This document shows, in pieces, positions 1-5,999 of a DNA stretch of 5,999 nt. The notes under the pieces were generated by a model, which saw only the letters and a list, made by a program, of their open reading frames with translations, was not told the origin of the DNA and searched no databases. The stretch covers positions 1 to 5,999 of the forward strand of contig JAOARK010000539.1 of NCBI GenBank assembly GCA_025210575.1. Direction: 5' to 3'. Every line of letters starts with the position of its first letter. The stretch's first letter is position 1. The position numbers and the translations under genes were made by a program. This DNA comes from Schleiferiaceae bacterium. GTDB taxonomy: Bacteria > Bacteroidota > Bacteroidia > Flavobacteriales > Schleiferiaceae.

Positions 1-2525
1 ACTCCAGCTTCTAAATCTTCCACGCTCAACGAGGTCGTTGATTCTTCGGACTTATGAAATAAAATTTCACGACCATCAATTGAAATAATTCTTAATGTAA
101 AACCATTTTTCAACATGGTTTCAATATTCACTTTTGAATCTGCCGGATTTGGAAATACCGCATATTCAAATCCTTCCGATTCAGTTACAGACAATGGATC
201 TACGACACCTTTAAAAACTGATATGTTATCCAAGTACATGTTGTTTCCTTTTCGATTTACCGATTGAAACTTTATTTGTAGGGTAGATGATCGGTACGGA
301 GTAAGGTCAATATACTCTCGCCTCCACTCCCCTTTCCCTGAGGGCTCAAAGTTGAAACCATTAGTAGCAGTTGTCTGCAGATCTGTTCCGGCTTTCTCCC
401 AAATTTTAGTGAAATTATTCCCGCAGTCAGCAGAAATCCATACTTGCAGACTATCCTGTCTCAGTCCAGATGCACCGATTGACTGGTATGCTACATCAAA
501 TGCGAGGTTCAGGTTGATGTTATCTGGTAGACTGATTTCTGTTGTTATCAAACCATCTTTTTGATTCTGCAAGGGAGTATAATCTGCACTATTTAAATAC
601 ATAGAATTCAAATTTCCAATCCAACCGTCTACGGCTGAAGAGTCCCAGGTTATGTTGAAATCCGGGTTTTCTATTCTCCACTTTTCTGGTTTTAGTCCAC
701 TTTCAAAATCTTCCGTAAATGGCAATGATTTGATTTCTTGCTTCCTAAAACTGATATGCCTTTGGTTATTCACAAAATCTACTTCGGGTTTGCCGGTTCT
801 CACTTTTAAAGTAAGGTCATACTTTCCCGCAAATAATGGGAAGTCAATCAACACGTTGTCTAAAGAAAAAGTCCCTCCTTTGGTCATCAAACTCGGGGTT
901 TGAACTGGCCAAGGAAAACCGTTCATGATAAAGCCATTCCAATACAATTCAACAATTATAGAAGAGATACCACTATCTCCTAAGTTTGTTACTACTGCAT
1001 TAAATGGATAAAGTGAATCACAGGTATATTCAGCTACATCCTCATTCATTGTTAACGCAATATCCCAAGCCACATTCATTGGATCTGTAGGCGAATGCGT
1101 TAAAGCTAAGTGTTGGTATGCGGCATAAACGTCAATCAGTCCGCGGCCATAAACATTGTCTTCGCCTTGTACTCCCATATCAATGGCAGTGGTATATAGT
1201 GCCTGTAGCAACTGCGCCCCTGTTAAATTTGGAAAAGCCTCTTTTAAGAGTAACAACGCACCTGATACATGTGGTGAAGCCATGCTCGTCCCAGAGATGG
1301 TATTGTAGCCATCAACACCCCAAGCTGAGCGTACATTTTGGCCTGGAGCGACTACTTCGGGAAAAAGAGATAAACTACCAGAACCTGGACACTGTGTAGG
1401 ACCTCGCGTAGAGAAACTACTAATCGGATGGGGAAATGGTAAGTTTCCATTTACACTCCCTACAGTGAATGTATTGATATCTGTTGTGTTTATTCGCTGA
1501 GGAGAACGAACACCATTATTATTAGGACCAGTGTTTCCACCCGAGAAAACATTTGCAATACCCGCAGCTTCAATCGTACTCATAAGTTGAGGTATAAAGC
1601 CAAAGCATTCGGTTGTGTCCGTATTGTCTAACCAGCGCCAGCTATTGTTAATTACATCCGGAATATCATCCGTTGTGGTAGTATCTCCATCTGGATTTAA
1701 TGCCCACTCAAAAGCCGCAATTAAATAAGCCTGATCGGGTAATCCTGCTGCGGTACCTCCATTGATCAGGTCACATGCCATCCAATAACTTCCAAACGCG
1801 GCACCAATGGTGTCCTTTGTTAAAGTATCTAATCCTCCAACCGTACCTAGAACATGAGTGCCATGACTTCCTAAATGACCATTGGGTTTATCAGCAAAAT
1901 GTCCATACCATGCTTGATCCAAAGGAACATGTTTACCCATGAATCGGCTTTCGAAAGCAGGGTGTTCTGCCCAAACACCTGTGTCATATACGTAAACCTT
2001 TCGGCCACGTCCGGTATAACCTAGCTTCCACATTTCAGGTGCATTTATGGCTAATAATCCTGGCTCTGCTGTTACACCTGTAGTTTTTTGAGCATTAGTT
2101 TGGTTTGATAATATTGGTTTATCAAACTGCACTACTCCCACAGAAAGGTCAATAAAGTTGATGTTCGATAGTGCAGAAATTTCTTCTAACTGCTCAGGTA
2201 GAACCTTTGCAACAATTGCGTTCACCGCGAAAAACGATTCATAGTGAACACTTGCATTATCAAGGTAATTGAGCACTTCATTTTGTGCTTTTTGTTCTTT
2301 CAATAAACTCTTAAGCAAATAGCGTTGCCTTTCTTCCACAGACAAGCTTAATGCCTCAATTTCAAAAGCAATTTGATCAATACTTTTAGCAGAATTAAAA
2401 TAAATACATACCGGAACAACTTTGTTTGAATTGTTCCCAATGTGCTGCTGTAGACGCTCAGTGTATTGTGCGTTTGCAAAAAAGCTATAAAAACAGAGAG
2501 TGAGTACAAGTAGAAGTCGCTTCAT
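1..2525 (-). CDS. Secreted subtilisin-like (S8) serine protease with T9SS type A sorting domain, C-terminus cut by window edge
   Basis: This is an extracellular serine endopeptidase that probably digests proteins for nutrition. The frame is open for 841 codons from ATG 2523-2525, with the stop beyond position 1. Residues 1-19 are a signal peptide (MKRLLLVLTLCFYSFF then ANA|Q). About 20-150 is a propeptide with a charged helix (about 60-90), like an I9-type inhibitor segment. The catalytic domain spans about 163-473: Asp181 (VYVYDTGV), His221 (GSHGTHVLG), oxyanion Asn331 (FSGGNTGPNN) and Ser417 (GTSMASPH) are all present, so it should be active. The INNSW and SGGNTGP contexts suggest the bacillopeptidase F-like branch. 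About 485-600 looks Ig/CARDB-like. About 602-775 resembles a MAM-like jelly roll, opening with FTEDFESG and closing with MYLDNISV. From about 782, YAVFPNPADS begins a type A sorting domain for outer-membrane export by the T9SS; probably only some 20 residues are missing. Domain edges are my estimates. Protease class and T9SS export are secure; substrate is unknown. Confidence 0.95.
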   Translation of the reverse strand, partial: MKRLLLVLTLCFYSFFANAQYTERLQQHIGNNSNKVVPVCIYFNSAKSIDQIAFEIEALSLSVEERQRYLLKSLLKEQKAQNEVLNYLDNASVHYESFFAVNAIVAKVLPEQLEEISALSNINFIDLSVGVVQFDKPILSNQTNAQKTTGVTAEPGLLAINAPEMWKLGYTGRGRKVYVYDTGVWAEHPAFESRFMGKHVPLDQAWYGHFADKPNGHLGSHGTHVLGTVGGLDTLTKDTIGAAFGSYWMACDLINGGTAAGLPDQAYLIAAFEWALNPDGDTTTTDDIPDVINNSWRWLDNTDTTECFGFIPQLMSTIEAAGIANVFSGGNTGPNNNGVRSPQRINTTDINTFTVGSVNGNLPFPHPISSFSTRGPTQCPGSGSLSLFPEVVAPGQNVRSAWGVDGYNTISGTSMASPHVSGALLLLKEAFPNLTGAQLLQALYTTAIDMGVQGEDNVYGRGLIDVYAAYQHLALTHSPTDPMNVAWDIALTMNEDVAEYTCDSLYPFNAVVTNLGDSGISSIIVELYWNGFIMNGFPWPVQTPSLMTKGGTFSLDNVLIDFPLFAGKYDLTLKVRTGKPEVDFVNNQRHISFRKQEIKSLPFTEDFESGLKPEKWRIENPDFNITWDSSAVDGWIGNLNSMYLNSADYTPLQNQKDGLITTEISLPDNINLNLAFDVAYQSIGASGLRQDSLQVWISADCGNNFTKIWEKAGTDLQTTATNGFNFEPSGKGEWRREYIDLTPYRSSTLQIKFQSVNRKGNNMYLDNISVFKGVVDPLSVTESEGFEYAVFPNPADSKVNIETMLKNGFTLRIISIDGREILFHKSEESTTSLSVEDLEAG

Positions 2526-2573
2526 GTTCAATTCAATTTCAACAGAAGCGCAAGGAAGTGATAAATATTGAAC
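2526..2573 (-). promoter_or_regulatory. Leader of the protease gene with a 7-bp inverted repeat ending at the start codon
   Basis: The 53-bp gap between the acetyltransferase stop and the protease ATG contains gttcaat (2526-2532) and attgaac (2567-2573), a perfect inverted repeat with 34 bases between. In the mRNA the second arm would directly abut the AUG, so pairing could affect initiation. There is no Shine-Dalgarno sequence, no T-tract terminator and no convincing TTTG/TAnnTTTG promoter. The protease may therefore be transcribed through from the genes before it. A 7-bp repeat in A/T-rich DNA can arise by chance. Confidence 0.2.
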
Positions 2574-2578
2574 AATCG

Positions 2579-3070
2579 TTATACTTCACCTTTTCTTCTA
2601 TAGATGTATTTTAATAGCGGGTCTTCTTTAGTTCCAAATTTCTCAAACAAGGTAAACCCCAGTTTCTCAGCAATTTTTTGAGAGGCCACATTTTCTGGAT
2701 TGAACACAACGTAAATAGGATCGACATCTGTCTTATTCAAAGCAAACTCCATTGCTCTTCTTGCACCTTCAAATGCCAAACCTTTACGCTGATGGTCTCT
2801 TTTTATTTGCCAACCTAATTGCATTTGATCGGTATTGGGAATTGGAGTGAAATTAATGGCTCCAGCCATTTCCCCACTGAACATGAGCAGCCAATAATAT
2901 CCTTTCCCCAACTCTATTTCTGTAGACTTTCTATTCAGAAATTCCAGATAAAACTCCTTCGATTTACCTTGTAAAGGCTTAATGTATTTGAAGGTGTCAG
3001 GCTCTCTGAACATTTCAAGTACCATTGAGTAGTCGCTTTGTTTTAATAATTGGAGTTGAACCTCAGTCAT
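2579..3070 (-). CDS. GNAT-family N-acetyltransferase (RimJ/RimL-like, Acetyltransf_3 type)
   Basis: This 163-residue protein is predicted to be a cytoplasmic acetyl-CoA-dependent acetyltransferase. Residues 87-111 form the acetyl-CoA-binding strand-loop-helix; Q94-R95-K96-G97-L98-A99 fits the family pattern Q/R-x-x-G-x-G/A, and a helix (EGARRAMEFAL) follows. N124-P125-E126-N127-V128-A129-S130 and the L137-G138-F139 turn (NPENVASQKIAEKLGF) are the usual C-terminal signature of RimJ/RimL-type enzymes that acetylate protein N-termini or small amines. Length is normal for the family and nothing is missing. Its ATG overlaps the stop of the membrane-protein gene before it by four bases (ATGA), so translation is probably coupled. 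The substrate cannot be read from the sequence; N-terminal amines of proteins, amino acids or antibiotics are all possible. No resistance subfamily is recognisable. Confidence 0.88.
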   Translation of the reverse strand: MTEVQLQLLKQSDYSMVLEMFREPDTFKYIKPLQGKSKEFYLEFLNRKSTEIELGKGYYWLLMFSGEMAGAINFTPIPNTDQMQLGWQIKRDHQRKGLAFEGARRAMEFALNKTDVDPIYVVFNPENVASQKIAEKLGFTLFEKFGTKEDPLLKYIYRRKGEV

Positions 3071-3411
3071 ACACCTTCTTTTGGGTTATAATAGGCTAAA
3101 AACAAAAAAATGAACGCAGGTATTAAGAAAAAATAGAAATAAATGTTTTGAGTAAGATCAGAGCGAATAAGGAATAATCCGGCCATTGCTGCCATTACCA
3201 ACAAACTACCTTTCTTTTCGTATTTCAACGAAAGTGTTAATCCAATTATGGTCAATACTGGAAACAACAGAAAAGTAATCAACTCTTTTACACTGCTAAA
3301 ATTAAATTTAACAGGCTCCTCATTTCCAAAAATAAACCCTATCAATAATGCAACACTTAAAATAGCTAAACTTCGAGCAATCCATCTTAACAGGTTTATA
3401 ATGGCTTTCAT
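3067..3411 (-). CDS. Small four-helix inner-membrane protein of unknown function
   Basis: I do not recognise a characterised function. The 114-residue protein has four predicted membrane helices, at about 12-29 (ARSLAILSVALLIGFIFG), 43-61, 68-83 and 90-107. Loops between them are short, and the longest (about 30-42) carries acidic and basic residues (NEEPVKFNFSSVKE). K2, R9, R13 near the N-terminus and KYEKK (63-67) between helices 2 and 3 suggest both lie in the cytoplasm by the positive-inside rule. The pattern resembles small uncharacterised (DUF-type) membrane proteins common in Bacteroidota. There is no signal peptide cleavage site and no catalytic motif. It is the first gene of its unit, with a possible promoter just upstream, and its TGA overlaps the ATG of the acetyltransferase. 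That suggests co-expression, not necessarily a shared pathway. The ATG is the first in frame after the putative promoter. Confidence 0.85.
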   Translation of the reverse strand: MKAIINLLRWIARSLAILSVALLIGFIFGNEEPVKFNFSSVKELITFLLFPVLTIIGLTLSLKYEKKGSLLVMAAMAGLFLIRSDLTQNIYFYFFLIPAFIFLFLAYYNPKEGV

Positions 3412-3432
3412 TTAATTTTTTTCTACGTCTTA

Positions 3433-3461
3433 ATTATAGGATTTCTTAAAACCAAACACAA
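3433..3461 (-). promoter_or_regulatory. Possible sigma70-like promoter for the membrane protein/acetyltransferase unit
   Basis: On the minus strand TTGTGT (3456-3461) and TATAAT (3433-3438) are separated by exactly 17 bases, the classical -35/-10 spacing. Transcription would start near 3426, about 15 bases before the ATG ending at 3411. The site lies just past the lpdA terminator, where a promoter is needed. The caveat is that the main Bacteroidota sigma factor normally prefers TTTG near -33 and TAnnTTTG near -7, and that pattern is not matched here. A TATAAT in A/T-rich DNA may be fortuitous. Confidence 0.35.
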
Positions 3462-3474
3462 TTCTTCTAGCCAT

Positions 3475-3501
3475 AAAAAAAGCGCCACAAGGGCGCTTTT
3501 T
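3475..3501 (-). terminator. Rho-independent terminator of lpdA
   Basis: A perfect 10-bp stem (3477-3486 pairing with 3492-3501) contains a five-base GC core (gcgcc/ggcgc) and a five-base loop. In the minus-strand transcript it is followed by a run of seven U (3481-3475, partly in the stem). It begins about 20 bases past the lpdA stop at 3522. The A and T runs on both sides would let it work in both directions, but no plus-strand gene needs it. Confidence 0.88.
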
Positions 3502-3521
3502 AAAATATTTATTTAATCTAC

Positions 3522-4919
3522 TTAGCTATGTATAGATCTTTTATCTGTAGCATCTAATGCTGCTTCTTTAATCGCCTCAGTAAACGTTGGGTGACCGTGG
3601 CAAATTCTTGCCATATCTTCAGCTGAAGCCCTAAACTCCATAGCTGTTGCAGCTTCCATGATCATATCTGCCGCACGTGCAGCAACCATGTGTACACCTA
3701 GAACTTCATCCGTGTTTTTATCAGCTAAGATCTTTACAATACCATCCGTATCACCACTTGCACGTGAACGACCCAAAGCGCGCATTGGGAATGAACCCAC
3801 TTTATAGGCAGCACCTTCTTCTTTCAATTGCTCTTCGGTTTTACCAACCGATGCTACTTCTGGCCATGTATATACAATACCAGGAATAAGATTGTAATCC
3901 ATGTGAGGTTTCTGACCTGCTAAGTGCTCTGCAACCACAACACCTTCTTCCTCTGCTTTATGCGCTAACATTGCACCACGCACCACATCGCCAATAGCGT
4001 AAATATTTGGTACGCTCGTTTGCAATTGGTTATTTACTTCAACTTGACCTCTATCGTTTACAGCAACACCTGCGTTTTCTAAGCCAAGACCAGCAGTATA
4101 AGGCTTGCGACCAACAGATACCAAGCAATAATCACCAGTAAACTCAACTTCTTCGCCTTTTTTGTTTGTTGCCTTCACTACAACTTCATCCCCATTACGA
4201 GAAACGTCAGAAACTTTTGTGCTAGTATTGATCTTCATACCCAGCTTCTTCATCACTTTTTGAAGCTCTTTGCTCATCGTTGCATCCATAGTTGGGATAA
4301 GTGCAGGAGCATACTCAATAACAGTAACCTCAGAACCTAAACGTGCGTATACAGAACCTAGCTCTAATCCGATAACACCACCACCAATGACTAGAAAACG
4401 CTTTGGTACTTCTTTTAAGTTCAATGCTTCTGTTGAAGAAATAATGCGCTCTTTGTCGAATTTAGCAAAAGGTAATTCTACAGGTTTAGAACCTGTAGCG
4501 ATAATGATGTTTGTTCCTTCTAAAGTTTCCTCTCCATCCTCTTTCGTGACTTTAACGTGAGTTGCATCCACAAATGAACCCATTCCGTGATAAACATCAA
4601 TCTTGTTCTTCTTCATCAAGAAATCAATGCCACCAGTAGTTGTTTCAACCACAGAATTTTTACGGCCAATCATCACTTCCATGTCAACAGTTGGCTCATT
4701 GATATTTATTCCGTGGCCCGCAAAATCTTTTTTTGCTTGATGAAAGTGTTCTGATGAATCTAAAAGTGCTTTAGAAGGAATACAACCCACGTTTAGGCAT
4801 GTTCCGCCCAAGGTGTTGTACTTTTCAATTAAAGCTGTCTTCTTACCTAGTTGTGCATTGCGAATGGCACTTACATATCCACCAGGACCTGAGCCAATCA
4901 CTATTACATCATATTTCAT
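3522..4919 (-). CDS. lpdA: Dihydrolipoyl dehydrogenase (E3 component of 2-oxoacid dehydrogenase complexes)
   Basis: This cytoplasmic FAD enzyme reoxidises dihydrolipoamide with NAD+ for the pyruvate and 2-oxoglutarate dehydrogenase complexes and the glycine cleavage system. From ATG 4917-4919 it has 465 residues, typical of the family. The N-terminal FAD motif is GSGPGG (9-14). The redox disulfide is C41/C46 in GGTCLNVGCIPSK (38-50). The NAD motif is GGGVIGLE (179-186), and the second FAD motif is YAIGD (307-311). The C-terminal interface carries the catalytic pair H443 (HGHPT) and E448. No lipoyl domain is fused at the N-terminus. A longer frame starting at TTG 4947-4949 adds ten residues, but that start sits at the tail of a terminator, whereas the ATG places the FAD strand (YDVIVIG) right at the N-terminus as usual. 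The gene stands alone, between two terminators, with no E1 or E2 gene nearby, so this E3 is probably shared between complexes. Confidence 0.97.
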   Translation of the reverse strand: MKYDVIVIGSGPGGYVSAIRNAQLGKKTALIEKYNTLGGTCLNVGCIPSKALLDSSEHFHQAKKDFAGHGININEPTVDMEVMIGRKNSVVETTTGGIDFLMKKNKIDVYHGMGSFVDATHVKVTKEDGEETLEGTNIIIATGSKPVELPFAKFDKERIISSTEALNLKEVPKRFLVIGGGVIGLELGSVYARLGSEVTVIEYAPALIPTMDATMSKELQKVMKKLGMKINTSTKVSDVSRNGDEVVVKATNKKGEEVEFTGDYCLVSVGRKPYTAGLGLENAGVAVNDRGQVEVNNQLQTSVPNIYAIGDVVRGAMLAHKAEEEGVVVAEHLAGQKPHMDYNLIPGIVYTWPEVASVGKTEEQLKEEGAAYKVGSFPMRALGRSRASGDTDGIVKILADKNTDEVLGVHMVAARAADMIMEAATAMEFRASAEDMARICHGHPTFTEAIKEAALDATDKRSIHS

Positions 4920-4924
4920 AATAT

Positions 4925-4937
4925 TCTCTATTAGAGA
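4925..4937 (-). promoter_or_regulatory. Small hairpin immediately before the lpdA start codon
   Basis: The palindrome tctct-att-agaga forms a 5-bp stem with a three-base loop, ending five bases before the lpdA ATG (4919), where the ribosome would bind. It could modulate initiation. The stem is short and A/T-rich, so it may be weak or accidental. Confidence 0.2.
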
Positions 4938-4950
4938 TTTGTATTTCAAT

Positions 4951-4975
4951 AAAAACCCTCAGATTAAAATCTGAG
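4951..4975 (-). terminator. Probable Rho-independent terminator of the gldB-gldC unit
   Basis: The arms ctcagat (4958-4964) and atctgag (4969-4975) pair perfectly over seven bases with a four-base loop. In the minus-strand transcript the hairpin is followed by GG and then five U (4955-4951). It lies about 34 bases past the stop of the 94-residue gene and before lpdA, where the gldBC unit should end. The stem has only three G/C pairs, so readthrough into lpdA is plausible. Confidence 0.7.
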
Positions 4976-4986
4976 ATTAAGGCTGG

Positions 4987-4994
4987 CAAATTTA
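4987..4994 (-). promoter_or_regulatory. Possible Bacteroidota -7 promoter box upstream of lpdA
   Basis: The minus strand reads TAAATTTG here, a full match to the TAnnTTTG -7 consensus of the Bacteroidota main sigma factor. No TTTG lies at the required distance upstream; the nearest is about 38 bases away, versus an expected 19-21. If used, transcription would start around 4980 and the terminator hairpin at 4951-4975 would lie in the lpdA leader. Confidence 0.3.
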
Positions 4995-5008
4995 GGGTTT
5001 GCGTAGAA

Positions 5009-5293
5009 TTATTCAGATGATTTCGTCCCTTTCAAACGATGGTATTTTTTCTCATTAAAATACCAAGAATAAAAACCACTGAAGAAGCCCGCTACAACAC
5101 CAATGAAGACTTGGCGACCAAAAAACTCCAGGTTGTATGCTTCTTCATCCTTCCAAAAGAAATAGTCTAGCAACAAGATCGTTAGAGGAAAAACCACTGT
5201 AAAAACCAATACCGTTGTTAGAATGTTCTTCCACTTCCCTTTTTCTCTATGCTTTTCCCATTTTTTTAGAAAAAGTGAATCGCGCTCGGTCAT
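5009..5293 (-). CDS. Small two-helix membrane protein, third gene of the gldB-gldC unit
   Basis: I do not recognise a family for this 94-residue protein. It starts with a charged cytoplasmic-looking segment (1-22, rich in K, E and R). A first membrane helix follows at about 24-45 (ILTTVLVFTVVFPLTILLLDY), then an acidic loop (46-58, FWKDEEAYNLEFF). A second helix rich in glycine and aromatics lies at about 60-79 (VGQ-free, VFIGVVAGFFSGFYSWYF), and the tail is basic (NEKKYHRLKGTK). The layout suggests an inner-membrane hairpin with both ends in the cytoplasm. Its ATG overlaps the gldC stop by one base (TAATG), the same junction as between gldB and gldC, so the three genes are almost certainly co-transcribed and translationally coupled. 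A role tied to gliding or to GldB/GldC is an inference from that arrangement alone. A terminator follows the gene. Confidence 0.85.
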   Translation of the reverse strand: MTERDSLFLKKWEKHREKGKWKNILTTVLVFTVVFPLTILLLDYFFWKDEEAYNLEFFGRQVFIGVVAGFFSGFYSWYFNEKKYHRLKGTKSSE

Positions 5294-5634
5294 TACTTTC
5301 TGGGTTTGATCACATCTTGTTTTTCACCAAAATATCGCGCAAAATCTTTCATATCCAACGCCATTTCTTCTTCATTCGTGGCGCGCTCAAAACTATCAGC
5401 CATACTCATATAGATCTGATAATAGAATTTCTTCATTTGATCCATCGGCATATCCTTTGTCCAAAGATCTATTCTCAGAAGTTCCTGCGCATTGGGTTCC
5501 CACACATTTAACATTACCGCTTTCGTTTCTTCATTCATAACACCACCATCTGGTGCGCTCCATTTCAATTGTTCAGGAACTTTATTCTCGTCTAGCGTAA
5601 TATCTATTTTAATCTCTGATTTATGTTCTGCCAT
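5293..5634 (-). CDS. gldC: Gliding motility protein GldC
   Basis: GldC is a small soluble protein that supports surface gliding in Bacteroidota; in Flavobacterium johnsoniae it lies next to gldB, and its loss impairs gliding. Its biochemical role is unknown. The 113 residues match the usual family length and pattern from end to end: EIKIDITLDENKVPEQLKW (7-25), DGGVMNEETKAVML (29-42), the hallmark RIDLWTKDMPMDQMKKF (54-70), MADSFERAT (78-86) and MKDFARYFGEK (95-105). It has no signal peptide or membrane helix, so it should be cytoplasmic. The ATG (5632-5634) shares one base with the gldB stop, and the gldC stop shares one base with the next ATG, which points to tight translational coupling. 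No Shine-Dalgarno sequence is present. The assignment rests on recognising the family from memory, but the match is strong. Confidence 0.93.
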   Translation of the reverse strand: MAEHKSEIKIDITLDENKVPEQLKWSAPDGGVMNEETKAVMLNVWEPNAQELLRIDLWTKDMPMDQMKKFYYQIYMSMADSFERATNEEEMALDMKDFARYFGEKQDVIKPRK

Positions 5635-5999
5635 TACGGTCTGTATTTTGATTTATTAAAAATGGTTTTATGGTCGGTATTTGCCATCAATTCTTGCAAG
5701 CTTACTTTATTGTTTTGCATATAGCTTTCCACTATTTTCAGTCCTAGCCATTGTCCAACCATCCCCGGAGATCTGTTATCGAAATCGGTATAGAACTTTG
5801 AAAATGGAGCGAGATATACAAATCTACGTTTGGTTTCCTCGTTCGTATCAAACAACAATTTTTCCTTTACTAAGAACAACCACATGTCTAATTCAGTGTC
5901 CACACAAAATTGCCATTTGGTCTTATCGTAACGCATTATGACATCTTCGTCTACCTTAGGTAACCATTGTTTTTTCGCATACATGATCTTGCCCCACCA
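5634..5999 (-). CDS. gldB: Gliding motility lipoprotein GldB, C-terminal part only
   Basis: GldB is a membrane lipoprotein required for gliding in Flavobacterium johnsoniae and also widespread in Bacteroidota not known to glide. About 121 C-terminal residues are visible, roughly the last third of the protein. The frame stays open to the window edge: the residues before the first visible ATG (5982-5984) read WWGKI and continue into MYAKKQWLPKV, matching the internal YYGK-type region of the family, so that ATG is internal and not the start. Later landmarks are LAPFSKFYTDFDNRSPGM, then GQWLGLKIVESYM, and the typical ending TIFNKSKYRP. The lipobox and N-terminal two thirds lie beyond 5999. The TAA (5634-5636) overlaps the gldC ATG by one base. 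Identity is supported both by the C-terminal pattern and by the gldC neighbour. Confidence 0.9.
   Translation of the reverse strand, partial: WWGKIMYAKKQWLPKVDEDVIMRYDKTKWQFCVDTELDMWLFLVKEKLLFDTNEETKRRFVYLAPFSKFYTDFDNRSPGMVGQWLGLKIVESYMQNNKVSLQELMANTDHKTIFNKSKYRP

Noticed and set aside
352..1399. Plus-strand open frames at 352-564, 652-903 and 1118-1399.
   Set aside because: They lie antisense to the continuous protease frame with its signal peptide and catalytic motifs, and their translations show no domain pattern.
3475..3501. The lpdA terminator hairpin read as a plus-strand terminator or as a small RNA.
   Set aside because: No plus-strand gene lies upstream of it, and its position and symmetric A/T runs are fully explained by a terminator for lpdA.
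3677..4560. Plus-strand open frames at 3677-3889 and 4270-4560.
   Set aside because: They are antisense to the well-conserved lpdA gene and look like composition-driven shadows.
4920..4949. Ten-residue N-terminal extension of LpdA starting at 4949.
   Set aside because: The codon at 4947-4949 is TTG, not ATG, and lies at the tail of the terminator T-run. The ATG at 4917-4919 gives the family's usual N-terminus right at the FAD-binding strand.
5025..5040. A minus-strand TTTG considered as the -33 partner of the TAAATTTG box at 4987-4994.
   Set aside because: It is about 38 bases from the -7 box instead of 19-21, and lies inside the coding end of the 94-residue gene.
5215..5941. Plus-strand open frames at 5215-5511 and 5681-5941.
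   Set aside because: They are antisense to gldB, gldC and the small membrane protein, and have no recognisable motifs.
5982..5984. ATG that would make a short 116-residue gene upstream of gldC.
   Set aside because: The frame remains open to the window edge with family-like residues before this ATG, and the protein matches only the C-terminal part of GldB, so the codon is internal.

Overview
The window looks like a chromosomal stretch from a member of the Bacteroidota, most likely a marine-type relative within the Flavobacteriales. Three things point there. It carries the gliding genes gldB and gldC. It has a secreted protease ending in a type IX secretion (T9SS) sorting domain with an FPNP motif. 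No start codon has a recognisable Shine-Dalgarno sequence; the bases in front of the ATGs are A/T-rich instead. All genes lie on the minus strand, so transcription runs from high to low coordinates. I see no tRNA, rRNA, CRISPR array, IS element or phage gene.

Read in the direction of transcription, two hairpin/T-tract terminators split the window into three units. Unit 1 (5999 to about 4951) is the 3' part of gldB, then gldC, then a 94-residue two-helix membrane protein of unknown function. Successive genes share one base (TAATG junctions), and the unit ends in a terminator at 4951-4975. Unit 2 (4919-3522) is a single complete gene for dihydrolipoyl dehydrogenase (lpdA), closed by a strong terminator at 3475-3501. 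Its leader contains the first terminator, a small hairpin next to the ATG and a possible Bacteroidota-type -7 box.

Unit 3 begins at a possible promoter (3433-3461). It encodes a 114-residue four-helix membrane protein and, overlapping it by four bases (ATGA), a GNAT acetyltransferase. After a 53-bp gap with no terminator comes a large secreted subtilisin-like protease, which runs off the low-coordinate edge of the window. The protease reading frame is open across its whole visible length of 841 codons, with signal peptide, propeptide, complete catalytic triad, Ig-like region, jelly-roll region and T9SS sorting domain.

Functionally, unit 1 belongs to surface gliding, lpdA to central metabolism (2-oxoacid dehydrogenase complexes and possibly glycine cleavage), and the protease to extracellular protein breakdown through the T9SS, which is mechanistically linked to gliding in this phylum. 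The unknowns are the small membrane protein behind gldC and the four-helix protein/acetyltransferase pair. I found no convincing evidence of a wholly new multi-gene system.
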